Assembly (NCBI RefSeq): GCF_016595215.1
Contig: NZ_JAENHK010000001.1
Span: 1-64,000, forward strand
Origin: Chryseobacterium paridis
Lineage (GTDB): Bacteria; Bacteroidota; Bacteroidia; Flavobacteriales; Weeksellaceae
Length of the DNA stretch: 64,000 nucleotides
Reading direction: 5' to 3'
Below, in pieces: positions 54,319 through 61,957 of the stretch (position 1 is its first letter; each line of letters starts with the position of its first letter). A model generated the notes under the pieces. The model made no database searches. It saw only the letters and a list, made by a program, of their open reading frames with translations, and had not been told where the DNA came from. Both the position numbers and the translations under genes were made by a program.

Positions 54319-55524
54319 TTACATTTTTTCAATAACCATTGCGTATCCTTGTCCGACACCAATACAAAGGGTACACAACGCATACTTTTTATCTTGCTTC
54401 TGAAGTTCCATCGCTGCAGAACCTATAATTCTTGCTCCTGAAACTCCAAGCGGGTGGCCAATAGCAATAGCTCCTCCATTTGGATTCACTCTTGAATCGT
54501 CATCTTTTAATCCTAAGCTTCTTGTTACGGCCAAAGCTTGTGCTGCAAAGGCTTCGTTCAATTCAATGACATCCATATCATCCAATGAAAGATTTAATCT
54601 TTTCAATAATTTTTGAGTAGCCTCTACAGGACCTATCCCCATAATTCTTGGCTCAACACCAGCAACGGCAGATCCCAAGATTTTTGCTTTTGGTTTTAAA
54701 CCATATTTTTTAACAGCTTCTTCACTTGCTAAAATAAGTGCTGCTGCACCATCATTCATTCCAGAGGCATTTCCTGCAGTTACTGTACCTTCCTTTCTAA
54801 AAGCCGGACGAAGTTTTCCAAGCCCCTCCATAGAAGAAGTTGGTTTGATGAATTCATCTTTATCAAAAATTTTCGGTTCTCCTTTTTTCTGAGGAATTTC
54901 TACTTTCACAATTTCTTCTGCCAATCTTCCGCTCTCTTGAGCTTTTGTTGCCTTTTGTTGAGACCACAATGCAAATGTGTCCTGATCTTCTCTGTTGATC
55001 TGATGAAGGTCCGCTAAATTTTCAGCAGTATCACCCATTCCATCTACGCCGTACAGCTCTTTCATTCTAGGGTTTATAAAACGCCATCCGAAAGTAGTAT
55101 CAAACATTTGACTATCTCTTCCGAAAGCTGCACCTGGTTTTGACATTACATATGGAGAACGGGTCATATGCTCCACTCCACCTGCTATATAAATTTCACC
55201 TTCACCAGCTGCAATTGATCTGAATGCATTAGCAACCGCAGACATTCCTGAAGCACACAGCCTGTTGACTGTCTCTCCTCCAATTTTATAAGGAAGTCCA
55301 GCCAACAAAAGTCCCATTCTGGCCACGTTACGATTATCTTCCCCAGCCTGATTTGCACATCCAAAAATAACATCTTCAATTTCTTCTACCGGAACTTCAG
55401 GATTTCTTGCTACAATTTCTTTGATAACAATTGCTGCTAAATCATCAGCTCTTACTTCTGATAGTCCTCCCTGTAATTTTGAAATTGGAGTTCTGATATA
55501 ATCTATGATGTATACGTTATTCAT
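54319..55524 (-). CDS. paaJ: 3-oxoadipyl-CoA thiolase
   Basis: Final thiolysis of phenylacetate breakdown, giving acetyl-CoA and succinyl-CoA. It has 401 residues, normal for the family. Catalytic residues: Cys in NRLCASGMSAV, His in NPNGGAIAIGHPLG, Cys in TLCIGVGQGYAM. The N terminus (IDYIRTPISKLQGGLSEV) is typical of PaaJ/PcaF. It lies in the paa operon just upstream of paaY. Confidence 0.93.
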   Translation of the reverse strand: MNNVYIIDYIRTPISKLQGGLSEVRADDLAAIVIKEIVARNPEVPVEEIEDVIFGCANQAGEDNRNVARMGLLLAGLPYKIGGETVNRLCASGMSAVANAFRSIAAGEGEIYIAGGVEHMTRSPYVMSKPGAAFGRDSQMFDTTFGWRFINPRMKELYGVDGMGDTAENLADLHQINREDQDTFALWSQQKATKAQESGRLAEEIVKVEIPQKKGEPKIFDKDEFIKPTSSMEGLGKLRPAFRKEGTVTAGNASGMNDGAAALILASEEAVKKYGLKPKAKILGSAVAGVEPRIMGIGPVEATQKLLKRLNLSLDDMDVIELNEAFAAQALAVTRSLGLKDDDSRVNPNGGAIAIGHPLGVSGARIIGSAAMELQKQDKKYALCTLCIGVGQGYAMVIEKM

Positions 55525-55532
55525 ATTATTTT

Positions 55533-56012
55533 AATTTATCAATTTAACAATGTAACAATTTGGCAATATTAAATTGATTGGTTTTTATTTAGGTTTTTGT
55601 TTAGGCTTGTACTTAATATTTTATAAATAATTTTCCCTAATTCAACAATTTGATGTTCTAACTTTTCATCAAACGGATAGTTTTTGGAATGTTTACACAA
55701 ATACAGCCAATATTTGGTCTCTTCTAATTCTTTGGCTGAAATCTTAATTTTGTGAATAAAATCATTTTTACTGTGAGGATTTTGGGCTTCAAATGCATTT
55801 GCCCCAATACTTGTTCCGGAACGCAATAGTTGTTTCGCAATAACAAATTTTCTTTTTTCTTCTAACAGCTCACAGAATTCAATAATATCTAATGAAAATT
55901 GAACAGTCTTCTGGATCAATGGATTATTTTCAAAATTTATCATCAGCTTAAAATTACGTTGATATTTATATTGTTACATAGCTAAATTGATACTTTGGTA
56001 AATTGATAAATT
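55533..56012. mobile_element. Inverted-repeat-bounded cassette A (four-helix-bundle gene)
   Basis: A cassette of 480 bp bounded by two 32-nt inverted arms (55533-55564 and 55981-56012). Reading the right arm as its complement, 28 of 32 positions match, with the shared opening AATTTATCAATTTA. The only gene is the four-helix-bundle protein. The outer ends abut paa genes: the right end overlaps the first two bases of the paaI stop, and the left end is 8 bp from the paaJ start. There is no transposase. The arms look like terminal inverted repeats of a small non-autonomous element. Confidence 0.6.
55569..55943 (-). CDS. Four-helix-bundle protein, 23S rRNA IVP family (cassette A)
   Basis: A 124-residue, all-helical protein of the 23S rRNA intervening-sequence/S23 family, related in fold to Avd of diversity-generating retroelements. 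The signature is LLRSGTSIGANAFEAQNPHS, then KNDFIHKIKISAKELEETKYWL. Family function is not established. It sits between paaI and paaJ, enclosed by inverted repeats, and has a paralogue in this operon (57829-58182) whose signature reads SGTSIGANVREAQNAESKAD. It is an insertion into the paa operon rather than a paa gene. Confidence 0.9.
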   Translation of the reverse strand: MINFENNPLIQKTVQFSLDIIEFCELLEEKRKFVIAKQLLRSGTSIGANAFEAQNPHSKNDFIHKIKISAKELEETKYWLYLCKHSKNYPFDEKLEHQIVELGKIIYKILSTSLNKNLNKNQSI

Positions 56013-56424
56013 ATAATTCTACTACTTTTTTTCCAATTTTATAAACTGTTCCGGTAAATTTAGCAATCAGCTCTTCATTTTGATTCGTGATTACAATATC
56101 GTAGATCGCTGTTTTTCTGGTATTATTCACTAATTTACTTTCGGCTCTGAAGACATCACCTTCTTTTCCTGCTTTGGTAAAATTGATGATACAATTTAAT
56201 GCTACCGCAGCATCTCCGGAACTGTTGGATGAGAAAGCTAATGCAGAATCTGCAAAAGCAAATGTAACTCCTCCGTGAACCGTTTTTAACCCATTAATCA
56301 TATCTTTCTTGATGGGCATTTCTAGTAAACAATAATTTTCTTTTACTTCAATCATTTTGATATTCATCCACTGGGAGAAATAATCCTGATCGAACATATA
56401 ATCGACAACTTGTTTCGGCGTCAT
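56011..56424 (-). CDS. paaI: PaaI hydroxyphenylacetyl-CoA thioesterase
   Basis: A hotdog-fold thioesterase of 137 residues that releases CoA from dead-end phenylacetyl-CoA derivatives. The catalytic region reads GLKTVHGGVTFAFADSALAF. The start overlaps the preceding small ORF by 4 bp (ATGA-type), so the two are coupled. Its stop codon overlaps the right arm of cassette A. Confidence 0.9.
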   Translation of the reverse strand: MTPKQVVDYMFDQDYFSQWMNIKMIEVKENYCLLEMPIKKDMINGLKTVHGGVTFAFADSALAFSSNSSGDAAVALNCIINFTKAGKEGDVFRAESKLVNNTRKTAIYDIVITNQNEELIAKFTGTVYKIGKKVVEL

Positions 56425-56642
56425 TTATTATTTTTTAATGTATTACTTTTATTTATCAGATCGATAAGATAGTATATCACAAAAATCCCTAAGAAATACA
56501 ATGAATATAGTTTCCAATTTAAATTTTCGTAAGAAGAAATTTGAGATTCTTTACTATCAGGCATCTTTATGAGGATAAACATAAAAGTCATAAAAAAAGC
56601 AACAGCAGTACATTTTATGATTCTTTTTTTATAAATGTTCAT
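56421..56642 (-). CDS. Small membrane protein, unknown function
   Basis: A 73-residue protein with two hydrophobic helices (AVAFFMTFMFILIKM and LYSLYFLGIFVIYYLIDLI). No family recognised. It starts 12 bp after the paaH stop and overlaps paaI by 4 bp, so it is translated in the paa operon. Confidence 0.6.
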   Translation of the reverse strand: MNIYKKRIIKCTAVAFFMTFMFILIKMPDSKESQISSYENLNWKLYSLYFLGIFVIYYLIDLINKSNTLKNNK

Positions 56643-56654
56643 TTTAAAGATGTA

Positions 56655-57788
56655 TTAAATTAATTTCTTTAGCAATGGGCTTTGTCTGTATCTTTCTTCC
56701 TGATATTCCTGATAGAGATCTTGTAAGGTTTCAGAAATTTTTGAATATCCTATTTCTTTCCCCCAGCTTAACAATCCCTTCGGATAATTTACACCTTTTT
56801 GCATTGCTAATTCGATGTCCTCATCATTGGCAACTCCTAATCTTTTTGCTTCTACTGCTTCGTTAATAAGCATCGAGATGATTCTAAGAAATATTTGTTG
56901 GTATAAAGTTTCATCCTTCTGAGCAACAGGATTTTCAGCACCTTCACTATAATCGAAGAAACCTTTTCCGGTTTTTCTACCATGAAGTTTAGCCTCAGAC
57001 ATACGTTGCTGCAATAAAGAAGGTTTGTATTTAGGATCATTGAAATAATCCTTATAAACTGTAGTTGTAACAGAGAAATTCACATCAACTCCAATGAGAT
57101 CCATCAATTCAAAAGGTCCCATTTTAAAGCTCCCCAATGTTCTCATCGCATCATCTACCTGTTCCGGTGTAGCTATGTTTTCCTCAACAATTCTTAATCC
57201 CTCGCCATAATAAGGACGGGCAATTCTGTTCACAATAAATCCTGGAATATCTTTAGCAATTACAGGAACTTTTCCCCATTCTTTCATGAGTTTGTACATT
57301 TTCTCTGCTAAAGATTTTTCAGTTAATAAAGAAGGAATAATTTCAACCAAAGGCATTAATGGTGCTGGATTGAAAAAATGGATCCCAATGAAACGTTCCG
57401 GTTTCTTTAATTCCGAACCAAGAGAGGTAATGGAAATAGATGATGTATTGGAACTGATCACACAGTTTTCAGAAACATGATTTTCTAATTCTGTGAAAAC
57501 TTTGGTTTTAATTTCTTTGTTTTCAATAATGGCTTCAATGACTAATTCACAGTCTTTGAAATCTTTTAATTCTGTAGCGATAGAAATATTGGCTAAAATT
57601 TCAGTCATCTTTTCTCCTGAAATTTTCTGTTTATCCACCAGTTTGGTTAATGTTTTTTCCAAACCTACGGTTGCCGTTTCTATTTGTTTTGGATTGGCAT
57701 CATATACCCAAACTTTGCATCCGTTCGTTGCGGCTACTTGTGCGATGCCTATTCCCATAGTTCCGGCACCAATAATTCCTACATTCAT
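56655..57788 (-). CDS. paaH: 3-hydroxyacyl-CoA dehydrogenase PaaH
   Basis: NAD-dependent oxidation of 3-hydroxyadipyl-CoA. The Rossmann motif is GAGTMGIGIAQVAA; the catalytic stretch is HFFNPAPLMPLVEIIP with the following GKVPVIAKDIPGFIVNRI. At 377 residues it carries a second C-terminal domain beyond the usual 280-residue form. It lies between cassette B and the small membrane protein gene. Confidence 0.92.
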   Translation of the reverse strand: MNVGIIGAGTMGIGIAQVAATNGCKVWVYDANPKQIETATVGLEKTLTKLVDKQKISGEKMTEILANISIATELKDFKDCELVIEAIIENKEIKTKVFTELENHVSENCVISSNTSSISITSLGSELKKPERFIGIHFFNPAPLMPLVEIIPSLLTEKSLAEKMYKLMKEWGKVPVIAKDIPGFIVNRIARPYYGEGLRIVEENIATPEQVDDAMRTLGSFKMGPFELMDLIGVDVNFSVTTTVYKDYFNDPKYKPSLLQQRMSEAKLHGRKTGKGFFDYSEGAENPVAQKDETLYQQIFLRIISMLINEAVEAKRLGVANDEDIELAMQKGVNYPKGLLSWGKEIGYSKISETLQDLYQEYQEERYRQSPLLKKLI

Positions 57789-57802
57789 ATTTTAAATTTG
57801 AA

Positions 57803-58215
57803 AATTTGAAAATGAGTTAATTTGAAAATTATTTAAATTTTGACGTAGAAATAATTTTATTAATAATTAATATAATTTCTTTTAAACTTGAAAGTAATTT
57901 CTCATCAGGAGAATTTAAATACTCTGACTGTAGACATAACAAAAGCCAATATTCTGTTTCATCTGCTTCTTTGGCTGCAATTTTTATTTTATGAATAAAA
58001 TCAGCCTTGCTTTCTGCATTCTGAGCTTCTCTTACATTGGCTCCGATCGAAGTTCCTGATTTAAAAATTTGATTTGCTAACGAGTATTTATTAATCTTAT
58101 ACAGACTTTCCGAAAATTCAATAATATGTAATGCAAATTCGAAAGTCTTGTTTACGATAATATTTTCTCTGTCATTCCTCATTTTCAAATTTTCAAATTA
58201 ACTCATTTCCAAATT
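57803..58215. mobile_element. Inverted-repeat-bounded cassette B (four-helix-bundle gene)
   Basis: A cassette of about 413 bp bounded by inverted 28-nt arms (57803-57830 and 58188-58215), matching at 27 of 28 positions, with core AAATGAGTTAATTTGAAAAT. It contains only the second four-helix-bundle gene. The right arm ends 2 bp from the paaG stop and the left arm starts 14 bp from the paaH start. The arm sequence differs from that of cassette A. Confidence 0.6.
57829..58182 (-). CDS. Four-helix-bundle protein, 23S rRNA IVP family (cassette B)
   Basis: A 117-residue all-helical protein with the family signature SGTSIGANVREAQNAESKAD followed by FIHKIKIAAKEADETEYWLL. The start used is ATG at 58182; a TTG two codons upstream is possible. 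It is paralogous to the cassette A protein but clearly diverged. It lies between paaG and paaH within inverted repeats; the stop codon falls inside the left arm. Confidence 0.9.
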   Translation of the reverse strand: MRNDRENIIVNKTFEFALHIIEFSESLYKINKYSLANQIFKSGTSIGANVREAQNAESKADFIHKIKIAAKEADETEYWLLLCLQSEYLNSPDEKLLSSLKEIILIINKIISTSKFK

Positions 58216-58217
58216 GA

Positions 58218-59018
58218 TTATCTTCCTTTATAATTAGGTTTTCTTTTCTGTAAAAAGGCATTTACACCTTCAATGAAATCTTCAGTTTCTGCTGCCTCCT
58301 GCTGTAGATCACCTTCTAACTCAAGCTGCTCTTTCAATGTATTGTTGTATGATTGAGCAAAAGCTTTTTTAGTTAATTTTATAGCTGCCGTTGGCATATT
58401 CGCCATTCTTTCTAAGATCTCCATTGACTTTGGAACGAACTCCTCTTCTGTGAAAACTTCAGCCACTAATCCATGGCTTTTTGATTCTTCTGCGGATAGT
58501 TTTTTTCCTGTAAAAGCCAAATAGTTTGCTAACTGTCTTCCTAATAATTTAGGCAAGAAGTAAGTTCCACCTGTATCAGGAATTAATCCAATATTTGAAA
58601 ATGCCTGAGCAAAATAAGATTTATCAACGGCTAAAACAAAATCACAAATCAATGCTAACATAGCACCAGCCCCTACTGCAGGACCATTTACTAAAGCAAC
58701 AACAGGTTTCCTGCAATGCGTAATTTCCGTCACCAAAGGATTATAATAATCCACTACAATTTTTCTAATGATATCATTATCATGATGCTCATTACCTTGC
58801 ACGAACGCATCATCTAAATTTTGTCCGGAGCAAAATGCTCTTCCTCTTCCGGAAATTGCCACACATCTTACTGTGTCATCATTATTACAATCGCTAATAA
58901 AATCTTTTAAATCTGATAAAGATGGCTTAGTAAGAGCATTCATCGTTTCCGGTTGATTCAGGTAAGCTATTTTGAGTTTCCCATCAAAATGCGTTTCAAT
59001 ATCAAGTTGTGTATACAT
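58218..59018 (-). CDS. paaG: PaaG-type enoyl-CoA hydratase/isomerase
   Basis: Converts ring-epoxyphenylacetyl-CoA to oxepin-CoA. It has 266 residues. The crotonase oxyanion segments are GRAFCSGQNLDDAF and GPAVGAGAMLALICDFVLA; IGLIPDTGGTYFLPKLLG has the Asp found in PaaG, and the closing EGVNAFLQKRKPNYKGR matches PaaG well. I prefer PaaG to PaaF on these features. It is the only such gene in the visible operon. Confidence 0.88.
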   Translation of the reverse strand: MYTQLDIETHFDGKLKIAYLNQPETMNALTKPSLSDLKDFISDCNNDDTVRCVAISGRGRAFCSGQNLDDAFVQGNEHHDNDIIRKIVVDYYNPLVTEITHCRKPVVALVNGPAVGAGAMLALICDFVLAVDKSYFAQAFSNIGLIPDTGGTYFLPKLLGRQLANYLAFTGKKLSAEESKSHGLVAEVFTEEEFVPKSMEILERMANMPTAAIKLTKKAFAQSYNNTLKEQLELEGDLQQEAAETEDFIEGVNAFLQKRKPNYKGR

Positions 59019-59050
59019 GATTTTAAATTTAAAAATTAAATGATTAGATA

Positions 59051-59099
59051 ATTACATTGCCCTAATTTAACAATATTAAATAACCTAGCAATGTAGAAT
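59051..59099. repeat. Palindrome in paaG-paaD gap
   Basis: TACATTGC (59053-59060) pairs with GCAATGTA (59088-59095). The gap (59019-59160) also holds type A wording (TTTAACAATGTAACAA around 59119). There is no ORF in the gap. Confidence 0.6.
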
Positions 59100-59160
59100 A
59101 ATGCACAATCAGACAGTTTAACAATGTAACAAATAAATTACTATTAAACCGGCCGATTAA

Positions 59161-59625
59161 TCAATGGCATTTAAAATAATCAAAGGGTTCCAAACAGTCC
59201 AGGCATTGATAAGAAGCCTTACATAATGTAGACCCAAACCTGCTGATCTGCTTTGAATTCATAGAACCACAACGTGGACATTTTTTTGGTTTCCCAATAT
59301 GATGTTCATCCGCTCCTTTTTCGGGAGGTGTAATTCCATAAACACGAAGTTTTTCTCTCGCTTCATCAGTCAACCAGTCTGTTGTCCAAATCGGAAACAT
59401 TTTGGTTACTACTTTTGCATCCCAACCATTCTCCTTCATGATCTTCATAATATCTTCCTCGATCGTAAACATGGCAGGACAGGCAGAATAAGTTGGCGTA
59501 ATAGTCACCTCAACAGAGTTCTCACTGGTAACTATCGCTTCTCTCACAATACCTAGTTCCACAATATTAATCACAGGAATTTCCGGATCGGGAACCATTT
59601 CTAATATTTCTAAAGGGCTTTTCAT
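59161..59625 (-). CDS. paaD: Phenylacetyl-CoA epoxidase maturation protein PaaD
   Basis: A 154-residue MIP18-type Fe-S assembly protein needed for epoxidase activity. The N-terminal DUF59 domain has EMVPDPEIPVINIVELGIV and TPTYSACPAMFTIEEDI. The C-terminal zinc-ribbon-like part has CPRCGSMNS and CLDCLEPFDYFKC. The gene order paaA-B-C-D supports it. Confidence 0.93.
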   Translation of the reverse strand: MKSPLEILEMVPDPEIPVINIVELGIVREAIVTSENSVEVTITPTYSACPAMFTIEEDIMKIMKENGWDAKVVTKMFPIWTTDWLTDEAREKLRVYGITPPEKGADEHHIGKPKKCPRCGSMNSKQISRFGSTLCKASYQCLDCLEPFDYFKCH

Positions 59626-59646
59626 TTATTAATTTGAGAATTAAAA

Positions 59647-59683
59647 AATTTGAAAATTTAAAGCAGTTCACCATTTTCAAATT
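59647..59683. repeat. Type B palindrome in paaD-paaC gap
   Basis: The inverted arms AATTTGAAAAT (59647-59657) and ATTTTCAAATT (59673-59683) are perfect and fill much of the 71-bp gap. The wording is that of cassette B arms, but no gene is present. Confidence 0.65.
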
Positions 59684-59696
59684 CACTCATTCTTTT

Positions 59697-60446
59697 TTAC
59701 CAGGTACATCCAGGATAAGCTCTTTGCATATATTGTAATTCGCAAAGAATGAATCCAAAATATTCTGTATGATATCCTGTTCTTGATTTTGGCTGCATAA
59801 AATGATCTTTAGGATATTCTAAACCAAAATCCTGAAAATCTTTTTCTGTAATCGCAACAAACTGATTGTATAATTCGTCTGCATTCGGAACAATGTTTAA
59901 GGCTATTAAATCATCCTCTCCTTCCACTTTCGCAAATAGACCTTTTGTGTATTCCCAGATATTTTCAATTGCTTTTACTAAACGTGCTTTACTTTCTTCT
60001 GTTCCCTGTGCAAAAATCTTCATCCACGAAGCAGCATGGGTGTAGTGATATCTAACTTCTTTAAAAGATTTCTGAGCAATTGCTGAAAGTTCTTCATCCG
60101 TAGAGTTTGATAATGCTTCATACATCAGTTTCTGATACACAGCAAAAGCATATACTTTAAGAATTGTTTGTGCATAGTCTTCATTAGGAAGTTCCGTTAG
60201 ATGCGCATTGAGATATTCATGCTCGTATCTTAAAAATGCTAAATCATCTTCACTCTTGCCATTATCAGCAACTCTTGATGCATATACATAAAAGTTATTA
60301 GCCTGACCTAATTCATCCAAAGCGATGTTTGTCAATGCAATATCCTCTTCCAAATACGGACCTTCACCACACCATGCAGACAATCTTTGTCCCATAATGA
60401 AGCTATCATCCGCTAATTTTAATAAATAATTATATAATGAATTCAT
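59697..60446 (-). CDS. paaC: Phenylacetyl-CoA epoxidase subunit PaaC
   Basis: A 249-residue, ferritin-like helical subunit that pairs with PaaA and is structural rather than catalytic. Family features: MGQRLSAWCGEGPYLEEDIAL, then ALDELGQANNFYVYASRV, and RYHYTHAASWMKIFAQGTEE. It ends MQRAYPGCTW. Confidence 0.95.
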   Translation of the reverse strand: MNSLYNYLLKLADDSFIMGQRLSAWCGEGPYLEEDIALTNIALDELGQANNFYVYASRVADNGKSEDDLAFLRYEHEYLNAHLTELPNEDYAQTILKVYAFAVYQKLMYEALSNSTDEELSAIAQKSFKEVRYHYTHAASWMKIFAQGTEESKARLVKAIENIWEYTKGLFAKVEGEDDLIALNIVPNADELYNQFVAITEKDFQDFGLEYPKDHFMQPKSRTGYHTEYFGFILCELQYMQRAYPGCTW

Positions 60447-60454
60447 TGTTTAAT

Positions 60455-60530
60455 AGATTTCAGATTTCAGACACTAGATTTCAGATGTTGACATTAAGTC
60501 TGGGGTCTGATATCTCATATCTTCAAATCT
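60455..60530. repeat. Type C imperfect palindrome in paaC-paaB gap
   Basis: A 5' arm beginning AGATTTCAGATTTCAGA (60455) faces a 3' arm ending in CTTCAAATCT (60530). The match is imperfect but extends over about 25 nt. The wording differs from types A and B. It fills the gap between paaC and paaB and has no ORF. Confidence 0.5.
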
Positions 60531-60537
60531 ATATTAA

Positions 60538-60819
60538 TTACATATTTTTTACATCATTAGGAATATCATAGAAAGTTGGGTGACGGTATAATTTGTCGTC
60601 AGCAGGATCAAAAAAAGATTCCTGATCTACCCCTTCTGAAGTCACTATATATTTGCTTGGAACTACCCAAACAGAAGTTCCTTCTTTTCTTCTTGTATAA
60701 ACGTCTCTTGCATTTTGCAAAGCCATTTCTGCTGTTGGTGCCTGTACAATTCCGGCGTGTTTGTGAGATAAACCTGGTTTAGTCTGAATAAACACTTCCC
60801 ACATATCTAAATTTGCCAT
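60538..60819 (-). CDS. paaB: Phenylacetyl-CoA epoxidase subunit PaaB
   Basis: The small bridging subunit of the epoxidase. ATG at 60819 (MANLDMWEVFIQ) gives 93 residues. Features: KHAGIVQAPTAEMALQNARD, YTRRKEGTSVWVVPSKYI and a DPADDKLYRHPTFY tail, all typical of PaaB. Confidence 0.95.
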   Translation of the reverse strand: MANLDMWEVFIQTKPGLSHKHAGIVQAPTAEMALQNARDVYTRRKEGTSVWVVPSKYIVTSEGVDQESFFDPADDKLYRHPTFYDIPNDVKNM

Positions 60820-60830
60820 AGTCAAATTTT

Positions 60831-60938
60831 AATTTAACAATGTATCAGTGTAACAGCTTACCAATAAAATTCTTCGCTTTGCTCAGAATGATAAAATTGA
60901 TTGTTACATTTTTACATTGGTATATTGTTACATTATTA
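60831..60938. repeat. Type A palindrome with REP-like core in paaB-paaA gap
   Basis: A left arm of type A wording (TTTAACAATGTATCAGTGTA) and a right arm of similar wording in the opposite direction surround a core hairpin (ATTCT at 60869-60873 with AGAAT at 60885-60889; loop TCGCTTTGCTC). The core matches that of the paaY-paaJ gap element. The layout is that of a gene-free cassette. Confidence 0.65.
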
Positions 60939-61874
60939 TATTACTTCTTTTTGTTGTTTCGCTGCAAAAGCTGCTGCCGCTTCTTTTACCCAAAGATTTT
61001 CCTGCTGCGCTTTCACTTTCGTTTGCAGTCTTTTCTTGTTACAAGGGCCATTTCCTTTTAGGATCGCCATGAATTCATCCCAAGGAAGTTCACCAAAATC
61101 ATAGTGACCTCTTTCTTCGTTCCATTTCAAATCTTTATCCGGAACTGTTAAGCCCAGGAATTCAGCTTGAGAAACGGTAACGTCGATAAATCTTTGACGA
61201 AGACTGTCATTACTTTCGCGCTTTACTCTATAGTTCATTGAAATTTTAGAGTTTGGCGAGCTGTCGTCATTAGGTCCGAACATCATTAAAGCCGGCCACC
61301 AGAAACGATCTAAAGAAGCCTGAGCCATTTCTTTCTGTTGTTTTGTTCCACGGCAAAGAGCCATCAGAATTTCATATCCTTGTCTTTGATGGAAAGATTC
61401 TTCTTTACAGATTTTCACCATCGCTCTTGAATAAGGGCCATAAGAATTCCCCATCAACATAACCTGGTTCATAATGGCAGCACCATCTACTAACCAACCA
61501 ATTGCTCCGATATCAGCCCAACTTAAGGTAGGATAATTGAAAATGCTTGAATATTTTGCTTTTCCTTCAAGCATATCATCATAAGTAGCATCTCTGTCAG
61601 CTCTAATGGTTCCATTTCCTAAAGTTTCAGTTGCTGAATAAAGGTACAAACCATGCCCTGCCTCATCCTGAACTTTAGCCAACAAAGCCATTTTTCTTCT
61701 TAATGAAGGAGCTCTGGAGATCCAGTTAGCTTCAGGCAACATTCCAACAATTTCAGAATGTGCATGCTGTGAAATCTGACGAACCAATAATTTTCTGTAA
61801 TCATCTGGCATTACATCTTTTGGTTCTACTTTATTCTCTTCGTGAACGTATTGAACAAATTTTTCTAAGTCCAT
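60936..61874 (-). CDS. paaA: Phenylacetyl-CoA epoxidase catalytic subunit PaaA
   Basis: The diiron ferritin-like oxygenase subunit that epoxidises the ring of phenylacetyl-CoA. ATG at 61874 ([10 protein letters not shown]) gives 312 residues. Features: [19 protein letters not shown], then [21 protein letters not shown] (ExxH ligands), then [18 protein letters not shown] with the second ExxH. It is highly conserved in the family. Confidence 0.96.
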   Translation of the reverse strand: MDLEKFVQYVHEENKVEPKDVMPDDYRKLLVRQISQHAHSEIVGMLPEANWISRAPSLRRKMALLAKVQDEAGHGLYLYSATETLGNGTIRADRDATYDDMLEGKAKYSSIFNYPTLSWADIGAIGWLVDGAAIMNQVMLMGNSYGPYSRAMVKICKEESFHQRQGYEILMALCRGTKQQKEMAQASLDRFWWPALMMFGPNDDSSPNSKISMNYRVKRESNDSLRQRFIDVTVSQAEFLGLTVPDKDLKWNEERGHYDFGELPWDEFMAILKGNGPCNKKRLQTKVKAQQENLWVKEAAAAFAAKQQKEVI

Positions 61875-61879
61875 AATTT

Positions 61880-61956
61880 TCAATTTAGCAGTGTATCAGT
61901 TTAACAATGTACCAATGATTGTTACATTGGTAAATTATTACATTGTTACATTAATT
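61880..61956. repeat. Type A palindrome in paaA-paaE gap
   Basis: Nested inverted repeats: ACCAATG (61911-61917) with CATTGGT (61925-61931), and outside it AACAATGT (61903-61910) with ACATTGTT (61940-61947). It fills the gap and resembles two fused type A arms with no gene between. Confidence 0.7.
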
Positions 61957-61957
61957 T

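Noticed and set aside
54228-61957. Short recurring AT-rich motifs as a CRISPR array
   Set aside because: The units are palindromic, variable in length, separated by genes, and lack regular spacers or cas genes.
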